In this document: in pieces, positions 1 through 7,286 of the stretch | Position numbering within the stretch: the first letter of the stretch is position 1 | Layout: each line of letters starts with the position of its first letter | IMG/VR virus record: IMGVR_UViG_3300017762_000082 | Coordinates: 1-23,438 of that record | Direction: 5' to 3' (one strand) | Length of the DNA: 23,438 nt | Source: a virus | Notes under the pieces: model-generated | The model's input: the letters and a program-made list of their open reading frames with translations, nothing else | Told to the model about the DNA's origin: nothing | The model's database searches: none | Translations under genes and position numbers: made by a program

Positions 1-75
1 AACAATAACTTACCGAACATAAGCTTAACCCTATAGCCTCAGTGGACTCTGGGGCTGGACTAACAGGAGACAACA
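1..75 (+). promoter_or_regulatory. Leader of first gene with hairpin and RBS
   Basis: No complete gene fits here. Frame 1 is open from the edge to a TAG at 34-36, so this could be the last few codons of an upstream gene. Bases 35-42 (AGCCTCAG) pair with 49-56 (CTGGGGCT) around a 6-nt loop, giving an 8-bp stem with one G-T wobble. No T-run follows, so it is more likely mRNA structure than a terminator. An AGGAGA Shine-Dalgarno at 65-70 serves the ATG at 76. Confidence 0.45.
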
Positions 76-288
76 ATGTCACTAACTAAAGAAGTAACAG
101 CAGACAAAATCGAAGTAGTAACCGGCGAGAACGGCTCTGTCGTTCAAGTGCGCACTGCTACTAAGATCGTCGAGAATGGCGAGGTCATCTCGTCAAGCTA
201 TCACCGTCACGTTATCAACTCTGGAGACGACTGGTCATCAGAGCCTTCTAACGTACAAGCTATCTGCAACGCAGTATTTGGAGCATAA
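76..288 (+). CDS. Small conserved phage protein, unknown function
   Basis: A 70-residue protein with no signal peptide or membrane segment. It reads as alternating charged beta-strand-like stretches followed by a conserved-looking HRHV segment near residues 43-46. I recall similar small proteins (VQVRTAT and FHRHV motifs) next to tail genes in many marine phages, but no function is known to me. The ATG follows a good AGGAGA Shine-Dalgarno, and the next gene begins two bases after the stop. Its place before the tail genes suggests a minor tail-associated or chaperone-like role, which is inference only. Confidence 0.75.
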   Translation: MSLTKEVTADKIEVVTGENGSVVQVRTATKIVENGEVISSSYHRHVINSGDDWSSEPSNVQAICNAVFGA

Positions 289-290
289 CA

Positions 291-584
291 ATGGCTACAT
301 GGACAATCGCAACACTAGAGCGGGAGCTGTCAGACGGTGGTGTAGTAGTAGCACACTGGCGTGTATCTGAGGTGGACGGAGACTACTCTGCTTCTGCCTA
401 TGGCACCGTAGGTTTTGCGCCTGACGCTTCTGCTTCTGACTTCGTTGCTTACGACAGCCTTACTGAGTCTGCTGTACTGGCATGGGTACATGAGTCAGTA
501 GACAAAGACGCTGTCGAGGCGGCACTAACAGCCGATATCGCAGCGCAAAAGACACCCACTACCGGCGACGGTACACCTTGGTAA
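291..584 (+). CDS. Small conserved phage protein next to tail genes
   Basis: A 97-residue protein beginning MATWTIATLERE and ending in TGDGTPW. The body has a two-strand pattern (GGVVVAHWRVSEVDGDYSASAYG) and a FxPDASASDFxAY motif. This pattern recurs in a family of small phage proteins I recall from marine and freshwater phages, always near tail fibre genes and without assigned function. The start lies two bases after the preceding stop and probably depends on coupled translation. It has no Cys, no membrane segment and an acidic overall charge. Possible roles are fibre chaperone or minor tail protein; neither is shown by the sequence. Confidence 0.75.
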   Translation: MATWTIATLERELSDGGVVVAHWRVSEVDGDYSASAYGTVGFAPDASASDFVAYDSLTESAVLAWVHESVDKDAVEAALTADIAAQKTPTTGDGTPW

Positions 585-594
585 GGAGCATTAA

Positions 595-798
595 GTGCTA
601 ACAGTAAACGGCGTAGAATACACTGAAGACCAACTGTCACCAGAGCAGAAGTATCTAGTGGCCCTGATTCAGGACGTAGAAGCCCAGTTAGAGCAGTTGC
701 GAATGAAGGCAGACCAACTAAATGCCTCTCACGGCGCGCTTTCTAACACGCTTGTTAATTCGTTCAACGAGGAAGAAGACCCACAGGACGATGACTAA
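595..798 (+). CDS. Small coiled-coil phage protein (DUF6447-like)
   Basis: A 67-residue protein starting at GTG 595, with AAGGAGC at 583-589 giving normal spacing. The N-terminus LTVNGVEYTEDQLSPEQ is followed by a heptad-like helix (residues about 20-55: YLVALIQDVEAQLEQLRMKADQL) and a strongly acidic tail (EEEDPQDDD). The layout of a short beta hairpin plus a helix matches small phage proteins annotated as DUF6447, from memory. The stop overlaps the next start as TAATG, so translation is coupled to the tail protein that follows. Function is unknown; the coiled coil suggests oligomerization or chaperoning of a fibre. Confidence 0.7.
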   Translation: MLTVNGVEYTEDQLSPEQKYLVALIQDVEAQLEQLRMKADQLNASHGALSNTLVNSFNEEEDPQDDD

Positions 799-2132
799 TG
801 GCGATAGTTCTTGCCGCGGCGGTTTCCCTACCGGCCCTATTTGTAGCTGATGGTTACGTTGCTGCCGATTACACGGTAGACCAGCGCGCGCAAGAATCCT
901 CCTCTCGCCTTGTAGCAAAGAAAGATATCAACAGCTCTGCGTTACTTGCGGAGCGACTGTACGTTGCCGATGACTATTATGCTGACGGGTACACTGATGA
1001 CCCGCGGCGTGCAGAGGGCTACGCACTTATACCGGCTACGCTGGTTAGAGACCAAGACACGATTGGTATCTTCCCGGTATCTTCTACACTAGCGGGCCCG
1101 GCGCTTACGCAGGCAGCGGGCGCACAATCAGACGTAAACAGCGCCAGTTTTGCCGCATCATTCCGCGTAGAAACTACGGGCATGGCGGCATCCGCCACGT
1201 CTACCATGATCATGCCGTTTGGTATGTCGAAAGACGCTGGGGCGGTTTCATCCCAGAACAAGAACCCGGGAGAGTTTTATGTAACGAGCGGCTACGCAGT
1301 TACAGGCTATGTAGAGGACTCGCCACGCCTTTACACTAACTCGCTTGTCGCAGCAGAAGCAGTCCGTAATGGGCACTTTATCCCTGTCGCGTCTTCTGCA
1401 ACTGATGTGGGTGTCACGCAGGTTCATGCGCTCGGTGCGGCTGTAGAGGCGCTTGTAAGCTCTACATTCGCAGGTTCACGCATAGAGTCTACCGGTTACC
1501 TATCAAGTGCATCGGCAACTACGCTGATACCGATGACACGGGTCAAAGAGACCGGGTACAGGGCAGACGGGACTAGCGCAACAGATGCAGGCGGTGCAGC
1601 CACTAAGGGTGCCGGGGCTCAGTCACGCAGTGGTATCGGAACAAGCAAGATCACAGAGATGATCCTGCGGGCCGGCGTAAACTCAGAGCCAGAAAGAACA
1701 CTGCTGAATACTACAGTCACTATTGTCATCAGCGGCGTAAAGGTAAACGTAAAAGTCGGCGACATCACAAGAAATGGCTCTGTATCGGCATTCGATTCGT
1801 CGAAGTATGCGCAGTATCTCGCTGGCACCCTTACCGACGCAGATATGCTGGACCACATCGAGAACGTCCTGCACCCGTGGCTGACAGAGAACGCATCGGA
1901 TTTACTAAATGAGTCGCACTCTTTAATAGCCGGAAACTTTACCGCAGGCTTTGGCGCGCTAATCGAGTCACAATCTGCAACGCCTATAGCCGCTGAAATG
2001 ACCGCAAGCTTTGGTGTTAAGGTTGAGGGTGACGCAACAACTATCATAGCGCCTAGATTGAAGTGGGAGACCGTGTCGGAGCCCACAGACATTTGGACAA
2101 CAATTAACGACGACAGCTATCCATTTGGGTAA
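798..2132 (+). CDS. Tail/adhesion protein with GY repeats and dockerin-like Ca loop
   Basis: A 444-residue, Ala/Ser/Thr-rich protein without a clear signal peptide; the hydrophobic N-terminus (residues 1-16) is short. Two kinds of repeat are visible. The first is Y-x-A-D-G-Y type motifs at residues about 17-27, 55-75 and 161-176. The second is ETTG/ESTGY/KETGY segments at about 125, 230 and 251, each followed by Ser/Ala-rich strands and a MIMP/LIPM motif. Residues 322-333 (DITRNGSVSAFD) fit a dockerin/EF-hand calcium loop, followed by a helix pair to about 370. Repetition, composition and position before the fibre gene indicate a virion tail or adhesion component. No enzymatic motif is visible. 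Confidence 0.6.
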   Translation: MAIVLAAAVSLPALFVADGYVAADYTVDQRAQESSSRLVAKKDINSSALLAERLYVADDYYADGYTDDPRRAEGYALIPATLVRDQDTIGIFPVSSTLAGPALTQAAGAQSDVNSASFAASFRVETTGMAASATSTMIMPFGMSKDAGAVSSQNKNPGEFYVTSGYAVTGYVEDSPRLYTNSLVAAEAVRNGHFIPVASSATDVGVTQVHALGAAVEALVSSTFAGSRIESTGYLSSASATTLIPMTRVKETGYRADGTSATDAGGAATKGAGAQSRSGIGTSKITEMILRAGVNSEPERTLLNTTVTIVISGVKVNVKVGDITRNGSVSAFDSSKYAQYLAGTLTDADMLDHIENVLHPWLTENASDLLNESHSLIAGNFTAGFGALIESQSATPIAAEMTASFGVKVEGDATTIIAPRLKWETVSEPTDIWTTINDDSYPFG

Positions 2133-2138
2133 TTAGAT

Positions 2139-3002
2139 ATGGCAGATACTACAACCACAACATACTCATTGACCAAGCCAGAGATTGGTGCGTCAGAGGA
2201 CACATGGGGAAACAAGTTAAACGCAAACTTGGACTCTATCGATGACCTACTTGATGGCACAACTGCTATACAGCCCAATCTAACTACTGGCTCTTGGAAG
2301 GTCGGCGGCACTGCAATTACATCTACCGGCGCAGAGATCAATTACTTGGATGGTGTAACTTCTGCAATACAGACGCAGATTGATTCCAAGCAAGCAACGC
2401 TTACTGGCGCGACTACTACGGTGGTTAGTAGCGACCTTACAAGTGACAGAGTGGTTATATCAAACGGGTCAGGGAAGGTGGCTGTCAGTGATGTAACGAG
2501 CACAGAGCTTGGTTACTTAGGCGGTGTAACATCGTCAATTCAAACTCAGCTTGACGCTAAGACTGGTGTTACCTTGAGTGACGTTTATCCCGTGGGCTCT
2601 GTTTACATTAACGCCAGCGACTCTACTGATCCCGCCACCTTGCTAGGGTTCGGTACGTGGGCGGCATTTGGTGCTGGTCGTGTAATGGCTGGCTTAGACA
2701 GTGGCGACACTGACTTTGACGCAGCGGAAGAGACGGGCGGCTCAAAGACTCATACGTTAACAGAGGCAGAGTTACCAGCTCACCATCACAAAACAATTGC
2801 AAACGCTGACAGTAACGCGACGTTGACTGCGACTAACCAAGTTGCATTGCGAGACCTTACTGGGTCGCAAGACCAAGAGTATGAGCTGCATGGGACAGCT
2901 ACTGCGGCAACGCTTGGCAAGTCTTCCGAGGTTGGTAGTGGAAGTGCGCATAACATTATGCAACCTTACATTGTAGTTTATATGTGGAAGCGCACTGCTT
3001 AA
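2139..3002 (+). CDS. Tail fibre protein with gp10-type C-terminal domain
   Basis: A 287-residue fibre. The N-terminus ([20 protein letters not shown] to about residue 40) is the typical phage fibre attachment segment. Residues 62-90 and 120-147 are two copies of an [19 protein letters not shown] repeat, common in trimeric fibres. From residue 150 (YPVGSVYIN) the protein matches the baseplate gp10/tail-collar C-terminal domain: [36 protein letters not shown] at about 200-217, and the final [15 protein letters not shown]. The HxH pattern in PAHHH is the type that binds a metal at the trimer axis in related fibres. It probably mediates receptor recognition. The family assignment is strong; the receptor is unknown. 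Confidence 0.88.
   Translation: MADTTTTTYSLTKPEIGASEDTWGNKLNANLDSIDDLLDGTTAIQPNLTTGSWKVGGTAITSTGAEINYLDGVTSAIQTQIDSKQATLTGATTTVVSSDLTSDRVVISNGSGKVAVSDVTSTELGYLGGVTSSIQTQLDAKTGVTLSDVYPVGSVYINASDSTDPATLLGFGTWAAFGAGRVMAGLDSGDTDFDAAEETGGSKTHTLTEAELPAHHHKTIANADSNATLTATNQVALRDLTGSQDQEYELHGTATAATLGKSSEVGSGSAHNIMQPYIVVYMWKRTA
2322..2579 (+). repeat. Internal duplicated fibre repeat
   Basis: Two coding repeats (2322-2408 and 2496-2579) encode [20 protein letters not shown] and [19 protein letters not shown]. They are separated by about 29 residues and belong to the repeat family seen in trimeric tail-fibre shafts. The DNA copies have diverged, so this is an old duplication rather than a recent one. 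Confidence 0.8.
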
Positions 3003-3011
3003 GAGGTACAC

Positions 3012-4688
3012 ATGGCGTTTAATGCTATTGATATACCAGCAGGAGTTTACAGGCACGGTACGGACCTAGAAGGCGCCGGCCGGTGGCGCGATGTAAACCT
3101 TGTACGCTGGCGTAACGGCTCCCTTGGGCCCATTGGCGGCTGGCAGGAGCGCGTTAAAACTGGAACTACTGAGGCCTTCACTGCCTCTGATCAGCAAAAG
3201 GTTTTTACCTACACGTTTACAAGCCCAGATCGTGCGTCGCAGATCGCCGTTTATCAAAATGGCATTCTGCTGTCGTCTAACGACTACTCAATAGATCTGA
3301 CCAACAAGAACGTCGTACTCGTAAATCGCGCAAGTGGCGGCGATAGCATACAAATTAAGCTTATATTTTTAGATAAGTCCGTTCGCGGAGCTGTCGCGTG
3401 GGTTGATAACTCAGCGAACACCAACATGGCTGTCGGCACGTATGCGAACCTGTATTACATTAGCGCCAGTAACGCAGTCAGTGACATTACTCCGGCATCT
3501 TTCACGGCGGGAAGCGAAAGCGCGGCACTTCGGTCTGGCTTTGGTGCTAGTAACTACGGAACCGGATATTACGGAACAGAGAGAGTTTCTACCGGTGAAT
3601 TTCAAGAGGCGACAACGTGGTCTCTAGATACGTGGGGAGAGTACCTAGTCGCGTGCTCTGTAGATGACGGCAAACTGTACGAGTGGCAGTTAAACGCAGG
3701 AACTCCCGCAGCCGTAATAGCGAACGCACCAACATCTAACTTGGCCTTAGTTGTTACCAACGAGCGGTTCCTGTTCGCACTGGGTGCCGGGGGCAACCCC
3801 AGAAAGGTGCAATGGTGCGACAAGGAAGACAACACGGCTTGGACCCCGGCGGCAACCAACGAAGCTGGTGACTTTGAGCTTGCGACTAACGGCGAGATCT
3901 TGAGCGGTCATAAGATGCGCGGCAGGACTCTGATACTGACTACCACAGACGCGCACATTGCCAGCTACATCGGCCCTCAGCTTGTTTTCCAGTTTCAGCG
4001 TGTTGGTACTGATTGCGGTGCGATCTCTCGTCATGCGTGTGTCTCTCACATGGAGGGCGCGTACTGGATGGGCTCTAAGAGCTTCTTTTTCTTTAACGGC
4101 TCGGCCGTTCAGGAGATGCCTTGCGAGGTCTTGGATTACGTCTTTACCGATATAAACAACGACCAGCGGTCTAAAGTTACCGCCATGAACAACGCCCAGT
4201 ACGGCGAAGTTTGGTGGTTCTATCCCTCGGGTGGCTCGCTAGAAAACGACCGGTATGTGGTTTACAACTACCTTGAGAAATATTGGAACATCGGTACGCT
4301 TTCCCGTACGTCAGGCTTTGATGCCGGCGTCATGAAGCACCCGATTATGTTTGATGCCAGCGGCAAGCTGTATGACCATGAGACCGGATTTGATCATGAC
4401 GGTACTGCGCCGCACGCAGAGTCAGGGCCAATAGTGTTTGGGTCTAGCATCGTAAAGGTTAACGAAATTATCCCTGACGAGAAGACGCAAGGTGAGGCAA
4501 CGCTTACCTTTAAGTCTCGCTTTTACCCTAATGGCGACGAGTTTACTCACGGCCCGTTCACAATGGCTAACCCGGTCAGCGCTAGATTCTCAGGCCGACA
4601 GCTACGCATGCGCGTAAATGGCACAGAGCTGAACAACTGGCGATTTGGTGTGCCTCGTCTTAACTTAATACCGGGCGGTAACCGGTGA
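3012..4688 (+). CDS. Tail nozzle/stabilization-like structural protein
   Basis: A 558-residue protein beginning MAFNAIDIPAGVYRHGTDLE and containing repeated beta-propeller-like strands: WGEYLVACSVDDGKLYEW, ERFLFALGAGGNPRKVQWCD near 250, GRTLILTTTDAHIASYIG near 310, and EVWWFYPSGGS near 400. This organisation matches the packaged-DNA stabilization/nozzle proteins that close the short tail (P22 gp10, T7 gp12-like) by overall pattern and position, not by a computed alignment. Residues about 52-121 look like an extra domain inserted near the N-terminus. Its position between fibre and ejection genes supports a tail role. AGAGGT upstream of the ATG is the likely Shine-Dalgarno. Confidence 0.72.
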   Translation: MAFNAIDIPAGVYRHGTDLEGAGRWRDVNLVRWRNGSLGPIGGWQERVKTGTTEAFTASDQQKVFTYTFTSPDRASQIAVYQNGILLSSNDYSIDLTNKNVVLVNRASGGDSIQIKLIFLDKSVRGAVAWVDNSANTNMAVGTYANLYYISASNAVSDITPASFTAGSESAALRSGFGASNYGTGYYGTERVSTGEFQEATTWSLDTWGEYLVACSVDDGKLYEWQLNAGTPAAVIANAPTSNLALVVTNERFLFALGAGGNPRKVQWCDKEDNTAWTPAATNEAGDFELATNGEILSGHKMRGRTLILTTTDAHIASYIGPQLVFQFQRVGTDCGAISRHACVSHMEGAYWMGSKSFFFFNGSAVQEMPCEVLDYVFTDINNDQRSKVTAMNNAQYGEVWWFYPSGGSLENDRYVVYNYLEKYWNIGTLSRTSGFDAGVMKHPIMFDASGKLYDHETGFDHDGTAPHAESGPIVFGSSIVKVNEIIPDEKTQGEATLTFKSRFYPNGDEFTHGPFTMANPVSARFSGRQLRMRVNGTELNNWRFGVPRLNLIPGGNR

Positions 4689-5338
4689 GCCTTGCCCCTC
4701 CACCATTTGGTCCCGAGTGGAAAAACTGGGGCGAGCGTCTTGTGGACCACCTAAATCGCATCCGGTCTAAGCTTGTATTTAAGCAGGCAGGCGACAGCGC
4801 TAACGAAGACGGGATCATTCTGTACGACAACACCAACAAGTACCCAGTGATATCTGTCGATGGAGAGTACAAGCAGATTGTCTTAGCAGACGGGCATGGC
4901 GATTTTATTATTAGCTCTGATTACGCCTACGCGGCGGCCGATACAACGTATGAATTAAGCTACACCGCAGACAGCAACAATGAAGGATTACCGATCAACG
5001 GTTCCCGTATTACCTTTAGCGAGACTGGCTATTACCTTGTAAGTTTTTCTGCTCAGATATTCAGCTCGTCGGCTAGTACGGTGGAGTTTGTGTTTTGGCC
5101 GAAGATGAATGGGACAAACTTAACAGGTAGCACGATAAGGGCGGCGCTACACGGAAATTCTGAGACCACAGTGGTGAGTCGTGCGGTGATCTTACACGCT
5201 AACGCGGGTGATTATTTGGAGGTTGCCACGGCGTGTGATAGCACGAGCGGGTCGTTAAAGGCCTTTTCGGGGAGCGGCATATCGGATGAGCCTGCAACTC
5301 CTGCAACTACACTAACGATCATACGCTTCCATAGGTGA
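4685..5338 (+). CDS. Fibre protein with C1q/TNF-like jelly-roll C-terminus
   Basis: A 217-residue protein starting at a GTG that overlaps the previous stop (GTGA). The N-terminus (LAPPPFGPEWKNWGERLVDHL) is a helix-forming anchor of a type seen in short phage appendage proteins. A beta-rich segment (residues 45-75) leads to a C-terminal domain from about residue 105: GYYLVSFSAQIFSS, then FVFWPKMNGT, VVSRAVILHANAGDYLEVA and LTIIRFH. That strand order resembles C1q/TNF-like trimeric jelly rolls used as phage receptor-binding heads. The call rests on strand pattern and is moderately sure. It probably forms part of the adsorption apparatus. Confidence 0.6.
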   Translation: MSLAPPPFGPEWKNWGERLVDHLNRIRSKLVFKQAGDSANEDGIILYDNTNKYPVISVDGEYKQIVLADGHGDFIISSDYAYAAADTTYELSYTADSNNEGLPINGSRITFSETGYYLVSFSAQIFSSSASTVEFVFWPKMNGTNLTGSTIRAALHGNSETTVVSRAVILHANAGDYLEVATACDSTSGSLKAFSGSGISDEPATPATTLTIIRFHR

Positions 5339-5343
5339 TATAA

Positions 5344-5712
5344 TTGACCACTATTGTAGATGAGTTAGTTCGTTGTAAGCCTTGGTTAGAGGCAGCGCTA
5401 GAAAGATCAGGTGGTACGCACACGCTAGAAGACGTTGTGCAGTCGATACAGACAGGGGCCATGCAGTTCTGGCCGGCACCGAGAGGTTGCGCAGTGACAG
5501 AGATAGTAAGCTACCCGCAGAAGAAGGTTCTGCATATTTTTCTAGCGGGCGGTGAGATGGATCAGATCGTTGACATGGACAGCTCCGCGGTTGAGTTTGC
5601 CAAGATGAACGGTTGCACAGGAATGAGTATTGCCGGTCGTAAGGGATGGGCAAAAGTGTTAAAGGAAAAGGGTTATCAAGAAACCTACACGGTTCTAGGA
5701 AAGGATATCTAA
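5344..5712 (+). CDS. GNAT-like virion-region protein (gp13-like)
   Basis: A 122-residue protein starting at TTG 5344, with AGGTGAT at 5334-5340 as Shine-Dalgarno. Motifs run ALERSGGTHTLEDVVQSI, MQFWPAPRGCAVTEIVSYPQ, KVLHIFLAGGEMDQIVDM, and CTGMSIAGRKGWAKVLKEKG. This order matches a family of small podovirus proteins with an acetyltransferase-like (GNAT) fold, lying where T7 has gp13. The Arg/Lys-Gly-Trp segment near residue 100 sits where GNATs bind acetyl-CoA, but the canonical R/Q-x-x-G-x-G/A loop is incomplete, so enzymatic activity is doubtful. It may be structural or act on a virion protein. Confidence 0.6.
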   Translation: MTTIVDELVRCKPWLEAALERSGGTHTLEDVVQSIQTGAMQFWPAPRGCAVTEIVSYPQKKVLHIFLAGGEMDQIVDMDSSAVEFAKMNGCTGMSIAGRKGWAKVLKEKGYQETYTVLGKDI

Positions 5713-5713
5713 T

Positions 5714-6187
5714 ATGTCAGGCGGAAAAGGCGGCAGCCAAACATCTAGGGTAGAGATACCAGAGTACATCGAGGGGCCATCGCGCAGAAACCTGCAACGC
5801 GCTGAGCAGCTCGCACAAGTTGGGTACATGCCCTACTACGGGCCTTCAGTTGCGGCGTTCACTCCCATGCAAACCCAAGCCATGCAATCTACCGCAGACG
5901 CGGCGGCGGCCTTCGGGCTTGCTCCGCAGATGGACGTCATGGCCGGGATGCCACAGGCACAAGACTTTGGCGGTGTGCAGGGTTACGGCACCGGTCAAAT
6001 GTTTGAGCAGGCGCTTTCTGACTTAGCGGCTAACCAGCCCGGTCAGGCGGCGGCGTTTAACCGATTGTTTACCGGCCCTCAAGCAGGCGGTCAAGGCCTT
6101 CTGGGTCAAGGCGGTCCAATGGGCGGCTACTCGCCCTTTGGTATGAGCGGCGCCTTACCACCACAGTTTAGTGGAGGGTCACGATAA
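5714..6187 (+). CDS. Internal virion (ejection) protein, N-terminal part
   Basis: A 157-residue protein. It starts MSGGKGGSQTSRVEIPEYIE, then has a helix (NLQRAEQLAQ), the motif YMPYYGPSVAAFTPMQTQAM, and a long Gly/Gln/Ala/Pro-rich tail. The YYGPxVAxFTPxQTQA pattern is typical of the N-terminus of a phage DNA-ejection/internal virion protein. In many phages that N-terminus is joined to a segment like the one encoded by the next gene, so the protein appears split here. The stop overlaps the next start (ATAATG), consistent with coupled translation in equal amounts. Confidence 0.65.
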   Translation: MSGGKGGSQTSRVEIPEYIEGPSRRNLQRAEQLAQVGYMPYYGPSVAAFTPMQTQAMQSTADAAAAFGLAPQMDVMAGMPQAQDFGGVQGYGTGQMFEQALSDLAANQPGQAAAFNRLFTGPQAGGQGLLGQGGPMGGYSPFGMSGALPPQFSGGSR

Positions 6188-6957
6188 TGGCAGCAGCAGC
6201 ACCCGGCGGAGCGGCAGGACAGCCCGCACAAGCGCCAGCAGGTCAAAACGTATTCCAGCAGGCACAGATGGGTCAAACCGGCGCAATGATGGGCACGGCG
6301 GCAGGCATGGGCTACCAGCCCGCGCAGGTACAAGCCGGACAGATTGCAGGCACAGACCTAACCCCTTACTTCAACCCGTTTGAGCAAACTGTTGTTCAGC
6401 AGTCACTTGGGGATATTGAGCAGGCCCGTCAGATGCAAGCTAATCAGCTCGCGTCTCAGGCGCAACGTGCAGGAGCCTTTGGTGGCTCTCGCTCTGCGAT
6501 CCTAGAGTCACAAGCTAACGAAGCTGCTATGCAGCAGGCGGCACGTACTGCGTCTAACCTTCGACTAGGCGGCTTCCAGCAAGCACAGCAAATGGCTGGG
6601 CAGGATATCAGTCGTCAGATGCAGGCAGCACTCGCTAACCAGCAAGCGGGGCTCGCAGGTGCAGGTCAACGGCTTTCGGCGGCTGGTCAGCTAGGCGGTT
6701 TAGCTCAGCAGGCATTCGGCATGGGTCGTGGTCTACAGCAGGACATGGCGCAGCAGGGCGCGCTTCAGCAGATGTTAAACCAGCAGATCTTTGATCGTGC
6801 GCGTGAGCAGTTCCAAGGCTATACCTCATTCCCTGAGCGATCTCTGGGATACGTGGCGTCTGCACTTGGTGTGGCTCCTGTGCCGCAGACACAGACTACG
6901 GAGCGCCAGCCGGGACTGTTTGATTATCTGTCACTGGCAGCAGGACTTGGAGGTTAA
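6187..6957 (+). CDS. Internal virion (ejection) protein, C-terminal part
   Basis: A 256-residue Gln/Ala/Gly-rich protein, mostly helical. Near residues 58-75 it has DLTPYFNPFEQTVVQQSLGD, followed by RQMQANQLASQAQRAGAFGG and SRSAILESQANEAAMQQAA, then repeated QAxxLAGxGQ helices, and ends PGLFDYLSLAAGLGG. The block AGAFGGSR is a recognisable signature of podovirus internal virion/ejection proteins. Its amphipathic helices would suit a role in forming the trans-envelope channel after adsorption. It starts within the preceding stop codon (TAATG). Confidence 0.7.
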   Translation: MAAAAPGGAAGQPAQAPAGQNVFQQAQMGQTGAMMGTAAGMGYQPAQVQAGQIAGTDLTPYFNPFEQTVVQQSLGDIEQARQMQANQLASQAQRAGAFGGSRSAILESQANEAAMQQAARTASNLRLGGFQQAQQMAGQDISRQMQAALANQQAGLAGAGQRLSAAGQLGGLAQQAFGMGRGLQQDMAQQGALQQMLNQQIFDRAREQFQGYTSFPERSLGYVASALGVAPVPQTQTTERQPGLFDYLSLAAGLGG

Positions 6958-6959
6958 TC

Positions 6960-7286
6960 ATGGTAGACACCGGAGGAAGCCCAACTCCTCAAGGAGGCGG
7001 TCTGAGCTTTTTGGATAAGCTTAGCGAAGAAGATAAGAAGCGCCTTATGATGTTAGGAAAGCTAGGTCAAGGTGCGGCGGCTTTTGGCGGGCAACCAATG
7101 AATATGCAAATGACTCCGCTCCAGCGGGGTGGTGGTTTGTTAGGCATGATGGCGGTGCCGCAAATGCAGGCAGGTCAGGGTGGCGGCAGTTTAAATTACG
7201 GTGGCGCTGGCGCCGATGACAGGACAGGCGTAGAAAAGTTGATGGGCTTGCTTGAAAGACTTGCTACTGCGGGAGTAATTGGCTGA
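6960..7286 (+). CDS. Gly/Met-rich virion-region protein, unknown
   Basis: A 108-residue protein preceded by a strong GGAGGT Shine-Dalgarno at 6949-6954 that overlaps the end of the previous gene. It has one helical segment (FLDKLSEEDKKRLMMLGKLG, residues about 17-36). Low-complexity Gly/Gln/Met stretches follow, then a C-terminal helix (GVEKLMGLLERLATAGVIG). I do not recognise a family. Composition and position between internal virion genes suggest a minor virion or assembly protein. The stop overlaps the next start as TGATG. Confidence 0.6.
   Translation: MVDTGGSPTPQGGGLSFLDKLSEEDKKRLMMLGKLGQGAAAFGGQPMNMQMTPLQRGGGLLGMMAVPQMQAGQGGGSLNYGGAGADDRTGVEKLMGLLERLATAGVIG

Noticed and set aside
35-56. 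8-bp hairpin as a terminator
   Set aside because: No T-run follows on either strand, so it is better viewed as leader structure.
1619-2092. 157-codon open frame on the - strand
   Set aside because: Antisense to the GY-motif tail protein, with no Shine-Dalgarno or recognisable protein features. Its openness follows from the codon pattern of the + strand gene.
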